A DNA stretch of 64,000 nucleotides from Sclerurus mexicanus (taxonomy: Eukaryota > Chordata > Aves > Passeriformes > Furnariidae): NCBI GenBank assembly GCA_013396755.1, contig VWZF01001682.1:1595883-1659882 (forward strand), given 5' to 3'. Shown here piece by piece: positions 11,334 to 24,119 of this stretch. A model generated the notes under the pieces. That model did no database searches. It saw nothing but the letters and a program-made list of their open reading frames with translations, and was not told where the DNA came from. Made by a program: the position numbers and the translations under genes. Numbering within the stretch: the stretch's first letter is position 1; every line of letters begins with the position of its first letter.

Positions 11334-14300
11334 AATCTCTGGGCTGAAGAGAGTTTAAAACTTTCTGATATGACTATTTGAGTAGGTGTAATGATCCCAG
11401 AGGCTGTGTAATTGCACTGGAACCTTCCTAACCTTTTGCATGTTAAGGTTTTATAATAGCTAAACATAATGACCAAGAGAGGACAGAGACAGTGACCTGG
11501 AAATGAGACAAGGGGACACACAGTGAGGTAGGGGATGAAACACAAAGATCTTCCTTGACCTTTTCATGCTCATGTAATAATACTGCAGTTGCCAGGGTTT
11601 TAGTACAATGCTGTAACATTGATAACTGTATCAAACTGCAGACTCCTAACCCATTTAATCTGCAAATTCTATGTTCATTCCTCTGCAATAAAATCTATAG
11701 GAGAGGGGAACACTTAACAGTCAGATTCTTGCCTTAACCTTATTAAAGTTATTAATGTGGCAAAAGATAATAACTGCTACACAAGTTATATTTCATATGT
11801 CTCAGAAGTCTAGCTGAAGTTTTACACCTCTCAGAAATCTAGTACTCAGTAGCAAAAATATTTTTCTTACTGTTGTTCAAAACAAATTAAAAAATCCAAC
11901 AGAACTGAGGTTTACCACTGTGATCTTGAACTCTACCAAGACATCAATCTTTAGCAAAACTGGCACTTTAGGTAATACAAAATTAAGTGAATAACCCCAC
12001 AATACTCATTCTGCTGTCTATGGAGGAGACTTAATGCACCCGAAACACATCTCTGTAAAACGCGTCTCTATTTGTCTTCAGTCTGTACAGAATAAAAGCA
12101 ACATAGAAATGATGTATTGTCAAATTACAGGCTGCTAAATTTCATAACTATTATGTTGTGTACTGTGTACAATCTTTTTCTTCTATACATTTAGCATCAT
12201 CCAAAGTTATTTATTTCTTTATTATTTGACTGGTGATAATCCTCAGGGCAAGCTATGTCTCACTAATGACATGTACATTACAATCTTAAAAGGAGGTGCT
12301 ATGACATTCTTGAACCACTGTGACATCTTTTCTGTGGTCAGATTCTTAGGTGTAGGACTTGACCCAGCTTAAACAGTCTGATCGCTTTGGGGTTTCTAAT
12401 GTAGCCTTCATTAAGTTGCTTGATCAAGTCTTCCAGTGTGCACTTATAAGCACATTATGTTTTCTGTTTTTAAATAATTCCCATGGTATTTTTTAAGGCT
12501 TTAACCCTCAAGGGATTTGAGCTTGAAACATCCTAGTTTTTCATGTTTCTGGTGTTCATAGATCTGAATCTAGGTTAAAATTTTTTTGAAGTTACCTAAA
12601 CTTTTGAAGAACTTTATATCACTTAGGTATTAAGAAGCTTAGTACACCACAGAGAAAGTGCAAGCCTGTGTTTTTTGATTTTAGTTTTTAGGATTGGTGG
12701 TGGTGGTGAAGAGTTGTTTTACTTGGAGTACTAACATGTAAATTTTTGTCCACTGCTGTGTACATATGTTGAGTGTGTGTCATGCTTATAAATAATATAA
12801 GCCAAACAGAAACCAGAAAAGTCCACATGAACTAGTAACAAAAGAGTATGTAGGAAAATTTGATCATCAAAGACCTATAGGGAAATTAATAAATGTCAGT
12901 GAAAAGAGTAATATTGATTCCAGTAGGCTTATTTTATTTGGAATAAATAGTTTTCAAAAGTGTATTTTATGGTAAACAGTTTCTGTGGCTTTGTATGTCA
13001 TAATATAATTCCAGGATATTGTGCTAATAGTCTATATAGAGTAATTATCTCCTTGGCTTTTGTTTAATATTTGTGAGAATTCATATTTTTAAATTCTTTA
13101 TTTTCTTCTCAGTATTTTTATACGTTGCTTGCTTACGTGCAGTAAAACACACTGTTATGCATTCAGCCTAAATGTTTATTCAAACAGATGCACATAGTTA
13201 TAAGTGAGAGCAAAGAGCTGCATTTTGGATACTTCTGACCCTTTGGTTGCATCAAATGTAAGCTTTCTGTTATATCTAATTAAGTGTTGATTTTAGTAGG
13301 GAAAGACATTAAAGTTTAATCACTATAGAATGCCTAAATGTTAAGGATAATTAACATTAAAAAGTGTTCCCTGGATTTTGTAGGAGCCAAACTGTAACAC
13401 TGACAACTTCTGTTATTATTGCTTCTTGCCAAAAAATAAACAAACCAAGTTCATCCAATATTTGGATACAGAAATACCCACACATTGCAATATAGTTACT
13501 GAAACTTTATGTTGCAATATACTGTCTGCTACATACCATCTTGAAAAAAACCCACACAAACCTATACAATGTGATTGTCATTTACTGATAAAATTACAAG
13601 TTTGTCTATTTCATTGCAGTTGTAGTTGTAGAAACATCTCAAATAATGAGGTAGGGACATAATTAGTGGGAAAAGAAGTATTTTGGACAGAATATGTAAA
13701 ACTCTATAATGATTTTTGGGCCTAGGGGAGTGATCAGGAGTCCAGGAAAGTACATCAGTAAACCGAAAAAACTGTTAGGGCATGAAAAGCAATTAGGAAC
13801 TTGGATACAAATGTTGAGGCCTGGGGAAGAACATTTGTCTTTCATGGTGGATTAAAACGGCATCAGCCATTCACATACTTCCATGTTGTATTTGTGAATA
13901 TGGAAACTGTGTATCACAAACAAAATATCCTGTGTTACTGGAATGAAATATTTAGCATTAGAAATAATAACAATAAACACTAACATAAAATGTGAGGTTT
14001 CTTATAGTTGTATTTGCGTGCCTTCTGATTTTTCTCTTGTATCTATATTGCAAGAGTGTACTATCCTTTGCTACACTTAATCTGCAGGTAAAACAAAACC
14101 TTTTTTTATGTTATTTATAAAATACCACTCATCATGAATTCAAATTAAATGTGTTTTGTCAGTTTGCTTGTTGGGGTTTTGTTTGGTTTCTTTTTGTTTT
14201 GTTTTGGTTTTTTTTGTTTTTTTTTTGGTTGGTTTTTTTGTGACTAATTGTGAAGTGCTTTATAAATATCAGTGTGTGAATTGTGGGCATCTGTGCCTGC

Positions 14301-15284
14301 CAGTTGGCATGCTTTGCAGAATTTATTCAACTTCTTAAAAGAACTAAAAATTTATTTTTTGAATGAATGAAATCTACTTAGAGCTATGTCCTACAATTGA
14401 AAAGAAGGCAATATTATCATAAATATTACATTGCTTTGAATTATCTGCTTTAGATTGTATCCTTAAATACCCCATCTTGTTCTGAGGGACTGTTTGAATA
14501 AACAGAGCACATTTCAAAAGACATTTCGTTGGTCAGTGACCATAATGGTACAGTTGAAAGAATTCAGGTGAGGGTTTTGCTGTAGTTCTGAGTAACATGA
14601 CCAAGAGTCTAGATAAAAATTGCCACCAATAAAAAATTACAGCATTGTGAACTGATTTGAAGTGCAGAACTCCTACAGTCTACTTCCTGAAAATTTGGTC
14701 TGTGTTATTTCAGCTTGAAACACCAAAAACAATAATCAGTTTTAGAAACAAGGATCATGCCTTAAATTAAGAAAAAGCCCAGCAGACTTCAAGGTTCACA
14801 ATAGAGTTGGGGTGCAGATAGAATTTTGTAGTGACATGTCTTGATTAATTTAGTAATGCTTTTGAAATTTGAAATAAAATGTATATTCTAAACAAGAACA
14901 AAACCAATGTTTGAAGGTGTAAATCAATCCTTAATTTATTCCAGCTTTTTGAGTGCATTTGAGTCTAGCAGCAAGTTACTTACTAGCAATACTACTAGTT
15001 TGAAGTTATTTTTAAAAGCGGTATTATTTTATTTTTTTTAAGGACTGTAATGAAACTACAGACTGAAATAGGAAAAATGATGGCTTGTCCTTAGATTCTT
15101 TCTTTAAAGCTTGCTAATATACAATAAATTGAGAAGACTGCATTTTGAGAGACAAATTGAGAGACACTGAGACTTTTGCTGCAACGTTTTTCAATGGTTT
15201 TGTGATCTAAAGTAAAGAAAATATGAAAAAACAGAGAAAGCATTAGAATTGCTGTAGTACTATTGGAGCTGTTTTCAGGACTTC
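11334..15284. other. unique AT-rich non-coding DNA
   Basis: No gene is recognised. The one marked feature is the T/G-rich patch at 14162-14241. The small open frames at 11555, 13426 and 13801 have no recognisable domain and are within chance length. Confidence 0.6.
14162..14241. repeat. T/G-rich low-complexity patch
   Basis: About 80 bases made almost only of T and G in irregular gttt/ggtttt units. The same type of patch occurs at 24072-24119, 36061-36139 and 46781-46821, and its complement (A/C) at 15807-15835, 22331-22407 and 41297-41370. Confidence 0.85.
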
Positions 15285-15600
15285 AAGTTCTCCCCCAGGG
15301 TCTACACTATCCTGCTCACATTCCTTGAGGTCCAGGGCCAGACAGTGTCCAGCTCCAGCATGGGTACAGCTGCCCATGAGCTGGCACAGCTGGCTCTGGT
15401 TAGGCAGTGTGAAACAGCCATGTGTAATGAAGAGCTGTGAGCTCAGAACCTTGCCCTGTTCCTTAGATGTGTTGTAGGACTGTGCCTAGGCCTTTGCTTT
15501 ACTGATCCTGACATCACCTTGTTGACTTGATGTTAGGTATGCCTTATCACTGTGGATTTGTTTAGTGAACACAGGGTTGTGATTCTTTACCAGAAATCCT
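15285..15600. other. GC-elevated unrecognised block, possibly an old repeat
   Basis: This block stands out from its AT-rich surroundings by composition, for example 'ggtccagggccagacagtg', 'gcatgggtacagctgccc' and 'ggactgtgcctaggcc'. No long open frame crosses it on either strand. The wording resembles a worn LTR or other retroelement remnant more than an exon, but I cannot match it to a named family. A conserved regulatory element is the alternative. Confidence 0.35.
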
Positions 15601-15806
15601 TCCAATTTAGGATTATGATATACAAATGTCTATTTAATAAATATTTTCTTACCTACAGATCTGCACCTCACTAATGCATATGAAAACAGTTGGTATGTAT
15701 TAAAATTTAATTTGGCCTCCTGTTTTTACTGCAAAGCATTATGTGTGCACTATAGCACTTCTTTTTTTAATACTAAAAGAGTAATGCTAATGTTGAGGTT
15801 AATGTC

Positions 15807-15835
15807 AAAAAAACCCCAACAAAACAACAAAAAAC
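15807..15835. repeat. A/C-rich low-complexity patch
   Basis: A short run of A with CCCC and CAA units. It is the complement type of the T/G patches elsewhere in the window. Confidence 0.7.
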
Positions 15836-16211
15836 TGGAATGTGCAACATACAAGATCTTTAGCATGACTAGTGTTTTTTTATGTTCTTAAAGGAACAAA
15901 TTAATTATAAAATGCTTTCTGGAACTTAAGCACTGCCGTACACTGTCTTTATGTAGCCACAGACAGTTAGCAACCACAGGTCCTTAATACCATTTTTCCT
16001 TCCATGCAATCGCTCTCTCTTACATTGCAGGATAAAGGATGGATGTCTTGTGTGGTTATCTTCCCTTATGATGGTGCTGTGTGGCAGGGTGCTTCCTTTT
16101 CTGTCTGTTGTCAGTAAGGAGGGGGCCTATTCCTGTTAATTAACAAGAACGGACAATACTTTCTATGTAGAATAACTTGAGAACAGAGAGAGTCCATTTC
16201 ATGTGGATGCC

Positions 16212-16258
16212 TTTTTATTTCTTTTTTTTCTTCTTTTTTTTTCTTTTTTTTTTTTTTT
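16212..16258. repeat. pyrimidine tract, mostly T with single C
   Basis: Forty-seven bases of T interrupted by a few C residues (and a single A) and ending in an uninterrupted T run. No 3' splice acceptor followed by a credible open exon was seen downstream. Confidence 0.8.
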
Positions 16259-17275
16259 AATGTTTCAGCTACTTTCAGCTATGTCAGGGTCTCTGCCAAA
16301 GTTACTATAGAGGAAGGCTTTGAAATGCTCTAAGAATTCTGGTACTGCTTTTAATAAATGAAAATAGCTATCAGTAATGCATTAGTGCATTATAGGACTT
16401 TCAAATCACTGCACCCAGACTGTGATGAATCACAGTATGAAGTGAGGATAAATGTGCTGAAAAACACAGTGAGAGTCTGTTTGCCCCTGCCATGAGAACT
16501 TCAGCTGAAAATAGTGTTTTAGAAACATGGAAGCCCTTACATTAATTTTCAAGATACACTATTGAAAAGGAATTGTAAGTTACCTAATCTAAAGCTTCAT
16601 TGTAATAAGCAACCTGTCCCCTAACACTATTCATAAATTGATCAAATTCCCCTTATAGCTTTAATCCTGAAACCTTTGTGCTATGTATGCATGTCTAAAG
16701 TATCTTTCCAGCTACAGACTAACTGTATGTACTACACACCTTTGTGGTCACAATATAGCAATAAGAGTACTAGGATTAATTACTTTAGGTTGTGGTAGAA
16801 GAGGATGTTTCTCTCTTCCTATTGGAATCCCACTACTTTTCAAGTTCAGATCAAAATCCATAGAAACAGAATTGTGATATATTTTCTCCTTCATTCTCAG
16901 TAATACATCAGAAGGTATTTGATTTGATGCTGACTTGCACATACTGAACAAAGTTCTCCTATGGACAGCACACTTTATTTTGGACACTTGAAAAGAAATT
17001 GCTCTCAGAACACGCTGCACATGAACCCTTACATGGGGCTGATTTTTCTGATATCAGAAGCCTTGGTAAATACTTAAAGTAATTAAGTGCCATGACTGAT
17101 AAATGAACAGTAGCATTGCATCATCTATTGATAATGCGTACTACAGTACAGAAACATATTCCTATTGATTCCACTATGTTGTGTTTGTAACCAGACCCTA
17201 AAATAATAATTGTTATATCCACAATAGCTAATGAAAATTCAGAGTGGAATGCACTACTCAATTTTTACTTCAGTA

Positions 17276-17319
17276 TATACTCAAGTATGTACTTGAGTTT
17301 ATATTCATCCTTGAGTATA
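17276..17319. repeat. overlapping short palindromes
   Basis: actcaagta at 17279-17287 pairs with tacttgagt at 17290-17298 around a 2-base loop. The left arm in its longer form, tatactcaag (17276-17285), is also complementary to cttgagtata at 17310-17319. Two alternative hairpins therefore share one arm. No transposon family is evident. Confidence 0.75.
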
Positions 17320-20300
17320 AACAATTGTCTTCTTTTATCCCTTATTGTTTAATAGAGGAAGACCATTTACTGAATTTGCCAAAGTAATACATTAAAAGCA
17401 GCCAAATTGCATTTTGGTAGGAATACTGTCTCAATAATATGGAGAGATCTGTACTAGCACTAAGACTATGTCCATGAAACAAAATATTCCATGCTGAGCA
17501 TATAAAACTGACTTGAATTTAGAGCTTAATTTGGACAATGTTTTGTTTGGGAATCAGTTCTTTCTGAAAACAGAAAAGTGATACAATGCAATGTTTTCTG
17601 GGTGACATTAAAAGCAGTTCTGTTGTTCTTGGCTTAATCATTATTGGTTATACAAAAAGGCAATGACAAGAAAGGAAAATAAAATTACTGGACCAAAGGA
17701 AAAAAAAAAAGAATAAAAAAAAAGAGACTAATAAAAATGGGCTGCTGAAAAGCAATTAAGGATATGAGACTATTGTAAGAATATGAATGTTATAGATTAC
17801 CCTGGGTTATACCACTCCATAAAACTGATTTTCATCTCCCTATCTGTAATGATTTCAGAGGGAAAAAAAAAAATCTGAAAAGGCTCCTCAGTAATTTCTT
17901 TACTCTGAAGAATATAAAAATCCCTCAGAGGAGGTAGTACCATTTTTCCCAAATCCATGCATTGAACACTTTTCCATCAGAAAACTAGTGTGCAAAATGT
18001 TTTTTCCTACTTAACTTGCCAACAGTGGCACATACTGTAGAAACTACTTTGTGATGTCAAAGCAAAAGCACTTTGATGTAAAGAGTATCCAATTTATGAT
18101 CTCCTTTTTCATTTTGCAAGATCTCCTGCCAACTCTAAAAAAAAAAAAATAGATTCCTCTTTCAAAAAGATTTGGTAATACTAGAAATATGAAATCTCAT
18201 AGTAATTCATTTTCTGTGTTAATGCAAATCGCATCTCTTCCCATGATATTTATGGTGCCTTTCTTAGCTCAACATCGGTCTGAACAGAAGTACATGGTCT
18301 ATTTTAGGTGCTGAAAGAGGGACTGAGGGCAGAGAGATTTATTGCGGGTTCAAAGGTAGAAGCCCAGGAAATTACTTCAGAACAGATGAAATACCTATTA
18401 AGTAGAGCCAGTTCTCTTGCTGCATACATCAGTTAGAGATTTAATGTTTTCCCTAGAGACTGAAGTAGTTTTATTTCAGGTGCATTGATCTATCTCAACT
18501 GTATACAATTAACTGATACTTGATGAGTGAATAGTCAATGTGTAGGTAACTTTTTTCATTATATCTTCAGTGAGTAAACAGGAAACACAGGGAAACATGT
18601 CCTGTTAATGTAATATCCAGATTAGTAAAAAATAACATGATAATTAACACAGGGTAACATTTATGTTTTAATGTTTAATATTTGTATTTCCATTTTTTTG
18701 TAATTTAGTCAAGGAGAAATATACTGGAACAAAATTAAATACTCCAAAAACATGGATGGAGAAGTAATTAAATGTTTTTTGAACAATTACAGCAAATTTT
18801 CCTAATGTTATAATTTTAAAGATTGTGATTGTCACAGAACATTAAGGTTCATTACACAAAACTGAAATTTTTACTATCTGTGGGTCTTTGGATCTCTTGT
18901 TTTTCAGCATAAAAAGAAAAGTCACATAGCTATCATTCAGTACTTTAAAATCAGATGAAAAATATACCTCTCAGGCAATTACATCTCTTTGGCCACTTAT
19001 GACTGTAATGAAGAATTTTCTGGTTTAGAATTTGCGATGAAAGATTTGTAGTGAACATTGGATTTTTTATTTAAAAATATTTTGTCACTATTAATACTTT
19101 GTAAAATTTGTTTTAGGTTTAATATAAGTGAAGTTATCTGATAAAGTGCATATATGAATGTGTGTACTGTCTGTGAACAGTTTTGGTTTTAAATATGAAG
19201 CAAATTACTGTCTTACTAGTCTGGGTTCTTGTTGCATATTGCTAAGAAAATGTCATCTATATGTTCATGTAGTTTTAGTCAGCTGATATATGTAGCTGCT
19301 GATCCTAAATAGGAAATTATTGTATATAGAAAAACACATAAGCTACAAGAAACCTGGCCATATTGCTGCTACATGTCTACAAGCTTTTCTTAAATAAATG
19401 TTAAATAAGATTTTACTATTTTGAAGGACTAATTTTGGAAACACAATAGCACTATAGTTTAATTAAAGCCTAATTTTATTTTAAATAAAATAATTTCAGT
19501 CTGAAATTTTCATCATGCTTTGACTATACCATTTTCTGTATGGATTAATTTACTGTACAACATGTAATGTGCTCTACATTGACAAGAAGACTTAGACTAA
19601 CTTTTCCTGTGAAGGAATTGGGCTATGAACCTTTTTTCCACAGCTCCTCCCAACAATATATTCTATTTTCATTTAGTAGAGTGTTGAAGTAGTGGTTTTC
19701 TTGGACAGAAATATTTCTGTCCTGCAGAAACTAATTTGAACAATGTGTTGCTATCATGAGGGAGAGGAAAATTCAGGGCACTGTGCTGTTCAAGCTAATA
19801 GTTTATAGTAATGTTATTTGCCTTGGTACAAAAAATGCTTAAAGGACCTTAAAGTAATTTTCAAACAAATCTATTTTATATTTCCTTCAGTGCTCATCTT
19901 GGTAGTATTAAGGACTGCAAAAATAAACTCACTGACTCTGTGGGAGTTATTCATTCAACTTTATTTCTGTCTCACTGCTTTCTCTTTAATTGGAGACAAT
20001 ACAAAGGGGAAATATTTTTTAAAGGGAGTTAAGCAACCTGTTTACATTGGTTAAAATAAGATTCAACTGTAATAATTTCTCTGTAGCTCTTGCAGGTCAC
20101 CTTTCGTTATTTTTGCACAGGTACAGTTAACTGCCTTATCACAGAGAACTGTGGCTGTGGTTACCAGTCACGGGCAGAGATTTGTATAATGTGCCCTGCT
20201 GTACCGATGGCTCTAAACCGTAAAGGATGAAAATCTTTAATCAAGAAAAGGTGTTACATTTTTCACATGAAAATGTCCTATATGTCCCCAGTATTTATCT

Positions 20301-20365
20301 CAATTGTTTGTTTCTTCACTTCAAAATCTCCTTTCATGTACAGCATTTTATCCTTGACTCCTACC

Positions 20366-20587
20366 ATTGTGGGTTTAGATTGGAAATTAGGAAAAATTTC
20401 TTGGCTGACAGGGTGGCCAAGCAGTGGAATAGGCTGCCCAGGGAAGTTGTTGAGTCACCATCCGTGGAAGTATTTAGATGTGTAGACATGGCAGTTAGGG
20501 ACAAGATTCAGTGGTGCACCTGGTAGTGTTAGCTTAATAGCTGGACTCAATGATCTGAAGGGTCTTTTCCAGCCTAAATGATTCTGC
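20366..20587 (+). mobile_element. CR1 LINE 3' end, top strand
   Basis: The sequence is in sense CR1 orientation. 'gtttagattggaaattagg' is followed by 'aaaaatttcttggctgaca', 'agcagtggaataggctgccc', 'agggaagttgttgagtcac' and 'ccatccgtggaagtattta'. It closes with 'ctggactcaatgatctgaag', 'ggtcttttccagcctaaatg' and 'attctg', the typical CR1 3' end. It is 5'-truncated, about 220 bases, and several substitutions away from what I would expect of a young copy. The 99-codon open frame at 20227-20526 runs from unique DNA into this element and is not a gene. Confidence 0.9.
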
Positions 20588-22330
20588 AAAAAGTACTGCT
20601 ACCAGTATTTTGATAAGTATATTGCACAAACATTTATACTCCAATGTAATATGCCTTGTTCTTGGAGAAGTTATGTCTGTGAGGTAAGAGATTGAAAGAT
20701 ATGTGTGTTAATCATCCATTGTAGTTACACATTTCAGAGAAACAAAGCAGGCCCTAATATGAATTGACAGAGAAACCTGCATAGTAATGGGATTTTTTTT
20801 TTCTTTTTGAAGCATTAATATTTTGCTTTTAGAAGACTGTATTTAGCAGAGAGATGTAATTTGACAGCCTGAAGTGTCAGCGAGCTTGAATGCTTTCTGA
20901 GAAGTACTGGAAGCAGCATTCTAAAGCAGTACTCAACTACCTGAAATCTCACTTTCTCAGTCATTCATTAAATTACTCTATTAGCAGATGGAGATATGAA
21001 ATGACCATTTTTAAAGTTCTTTTAAATATAAAGTCCTCATATTTATCAAATGTAAATATGTTTTTCTAATATGTATTGTACCTGTATGCATAAAATATGT
21101 GTATATGTTGGAAAGTAGTCCTTTCAGAGGAAAGACATCAGAGATGCTTGAGAAAATGAATGCAAAGAGAAGCTAATGCCAATGTCAGAGGCTATTCTGT
21201 TCTCTTCCTAATTCTGTTCTGAGTGAAAAAGTGCCAGGTTATTAAGTACTCTTACATGACTGAATAGTGGCACAGGAAATACAACCTTACTTCTTGTATT
21301 TCAAAACCTAATTAGAGTGAGAAGAAACTCCAATATATTTATTCAAGAAACCACATGAGTAGAAACAAAGTTATTTCAGGTCCACAAGCAGAAGAATCCA
21401 TTTTAATAGGTGGTATATATATGCTGGCAAAACATAGATCTGGCCTTGCTTACATTTTTCTGCTAATGTAGATTAATAGAAGAGTTAGACATAACTTTAA
21501 AAAAAATCTGAAATTTACAGATTTATGTTTTTTTTCCTGTCATTTTACACTATCAAAGAATAAGAGAAGGAAGAACTGAATCTGGTTTTGCTGCTTAATA
21601 ACATTCCTGGAGTGGTGGTTGCTTATGTCTCATGATAAGTGAGAGTAACACGGTATGCATTATTTGGATATCTGTGGGGTATTTTTGCTATAAAGCATAA
21701 GGTTCCCTCAAATGTTGTTTTGATGTCAAAACCAGTTAGTTTTGTGTTTGTATTTTTAATATTTTTAAGGCTGAATATTTTTATTATCCACGTTAATGTC
21801 AAATTCTGTTGTTGAATATTCTTTGCCTCTAAACTACCTGCAGGGTTTATGGATTGAATAACTAAACTTCTAATATATCCTTCTGGACTCTTTCTAACTC
21901 TGGGGTATTCCAGTGGAGGTGATCACTATTGTGTAGCCAGTTCCAGAGAGGATTGTATCCATGTGCTCTGGGTGGGACATAATGACATTTCCTGTGTAAC
22001 TTTTCATGTCATTCTTCATGAATTCAAATATGCTCATTGCTTTCTTAATCATATTCAAATACAGGAAAATTAACAGTAAAATCTATATTAGTTCTCAGCT
22101 TTCTAGTCAGTTAATTTAGTTAATTTTTGAGATGTGTTAGTAGTCGAAAATTTCCCTCCATTTATTTTCAATTGACTTTGCATCAGTGTCTATAATTTTA
22201 TCACAAAATATACTGAAAGAACATAATCAGTTTTGGGGAAACTTCAAAATACAGCATATTGGCTTCTCTGTGTGCTGTGAAGCTCTATGTTAAACATTTT
22301 AAATAATTTTAAGGAAAGCAATATCCTGTT

Positions 22331-22407
22331 AAAAAAACCCAACCAACCAAAACAAAACAAACAAAAAAAACCCCAAACCACAAAAAAACCCCCAAAACAA
22401 AAAACGA
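22331..22407. repeat. A/C-rich low-complexity patch
   Basis: About 77 bases, nearly all A and C, in aaacc/caaaa units. It is the reverse-complement type of the T/G patches at 14162 and 36061. Confidence 0.85.
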
Positions 22408-23082
22408 AGACTTCATTTCTCTAGAAATGTACTCTATGGGTGCTGCTGAGTACACGCTTGTCTCATATCCTCTGATGGTATCCATTTCAAGTTTTAACTT
22501 TCAGAATAAATAACATCTCCATTTATAAAGTTGTATTCCTTCTTTGAATGGTGAACCCCTTTTTAGATCACTGTTGGTAAAGTTACATGCTACTTAGCAT
22601 TCAGTTGCTTTTTGTGTAGATTACCTACCTAAAACACACATAGCATTTCATTAATTGGAAATAATCTCAACTATCCAACTTCTGTGGACCAATATATGAC
22701 ATGTTTTAAGATGTTAGTGCTAGGACACTTGGTATTTATGTTGATAAATACAATCTATTGCATTATTTATTTTTGGCCTATAATGAAGGCTCAGGGGTTT
22801 TTTGATACCAAGTCTCTTTTTTTTCACTTCCAAAGTATTCAAAGTTAGCTGGCCTTCAAAAAGGGAATACTTTTTGAAAACAGTTTCATCTTAAGTATTT
22901 CCACAGTCTGTTTTCTCACAGACTTCTTTTGTACAAGCCAATTGATTCTCTAATACAGAATTAATTAAACCTGGATAGATGTAACTTTTAGACAGTGAAA
23001 ACATAAAAAGAGTAAAAATACTGATAGAACTGTTAGTTATTTCAGAATGTTATTTGTAGATGAATTCAGTTTTATTGTATTT

Positions 23083-23098
23083 CTTTTTTTTTTTTTTT
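23083..23098. repeat. poly-T tract
   Basis: A run of T followed by GCAG (23099-23102), which looks like a splice acceptor. The following sequence has no sustained open frame, so I do not call an exon. Confidence 0.6.
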
Positions 23099-24071
23099 GC
23101 AGTGTTTATGGACATGTATTCTTCCTCAGATTAATATGAGGTCAAGATATGAATACAAAATTATGAGCTTATGACTCAACAAATGATAAAGTTTTAGGAT
23201 AGAATGTAACATGTGGAACAAAGGTAGGGAATTTCTCATAGTCTAATTTCTCATATTAATTGTGATAATATTTTTTTTTTAATTTTAGATTGATTTTGCT
23301 TACTCAAACTTTTTTTTTTTCTCTTGTGGCTCTGTATAGCCTAGTGTTCATGTGTTCCCCGCAGAATCCCAATTAGGCAAATATATTTTAGAAGCAAAAA
23401 CTGCCTGTCCTTAAAGAACACTCTACCTGTCATTGAGACAACCAATTTTGCAGCTAATGTAAAAACTTCATAGGGATAGATTATAAAAAGAACAAAGATT
23501 CTTGTGATGACAGAGCATTCCACTAATATATCACACCTGAAACTAATGATTAACTCCATTCTTTATTGGATAATTTTAATGAATTTTACCATAGCTTCAA
23601 GACATAACACATACAGTCATTTTCAGATTTCTCATTTTTATAGCCATCAGCAGACTATGTCTTAATGGCATTCTGAAAAAGAATGATAAAAGAGTTATAA
23701 ATGTGGCTAAAATGGATTTCCTTACCCATGTACTCTGGTACATGTAACTGTGGAGTCTAAAGAATGTAAAAAGCATAAAACAGAATAAGAGTCAAATGTC
23801 CATGAGTTAGTAATGCCTTATGTGATGTCTTACGTACAATAAGATAGTGTTGCAAAGATACATCTTTGGCTATATTATGTAATTTAGTCTTGACAGGTTT
23901 TATTAGCTTAAATAGATTTTTTGAGTATTAAAACATGAGTAAACTTAAACATGGGTATTTTTTGGTTCAGTTGTGGAGCTAACAAGGGTGTTCAAAGCAT
24001 GTGCAGGTGACATCCACTGACTGGCCTTTCCTTTGTTTTTCTCATCTCACTATAATATTTCTTGATCGTCT

Positions 24072-24119
24072 TGGTGTTTGTTTTGTTGTTGTTGCTGGGG
24101 TTTTGTTTTTTTCTTTGTT
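24072..24119. repeat. T/G-rich low-complexity patch
   Basis: Irregular gttt/gttg units including a (GTT)n core. It is the same class as the patch at 14162-14241. Confidence 0.75.

Larger units (their letters stand above)
15601..20365. other. unique AT-rich non-coding DNA
   Basis: No gene is recognised. It holds an A/C-rich patch at 15807-15835, a T-rich pyrimidine tract at 16212-16258 and overlapping short palindromes at 17276-17319. The stretch at 20140-20220 is mildly GC-richer but carries nothing identifiable. Confidence 0.6.

Noticed and set aside
21880..21975. Possible old CR1 around 'ccagtggaggtgatcac'
   Set aside because: A few words resemble CR1 antisense text, but their order and spacing do not hold up by eye.
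22331..22407. CRISPR-like or telomere-like repeat array in the A/C-rich patch
   Set aside because: There are no regular units, spacers or TTAGGG-type motifs. It is irregular low-complexity DNA.
23083..23110. T tract followed by GCAG as a splice acceptor
   Set aside because: There is no sustained open frame or donor site downstream. Poly-T followed by AG is frequent in this AT-rich sequence.
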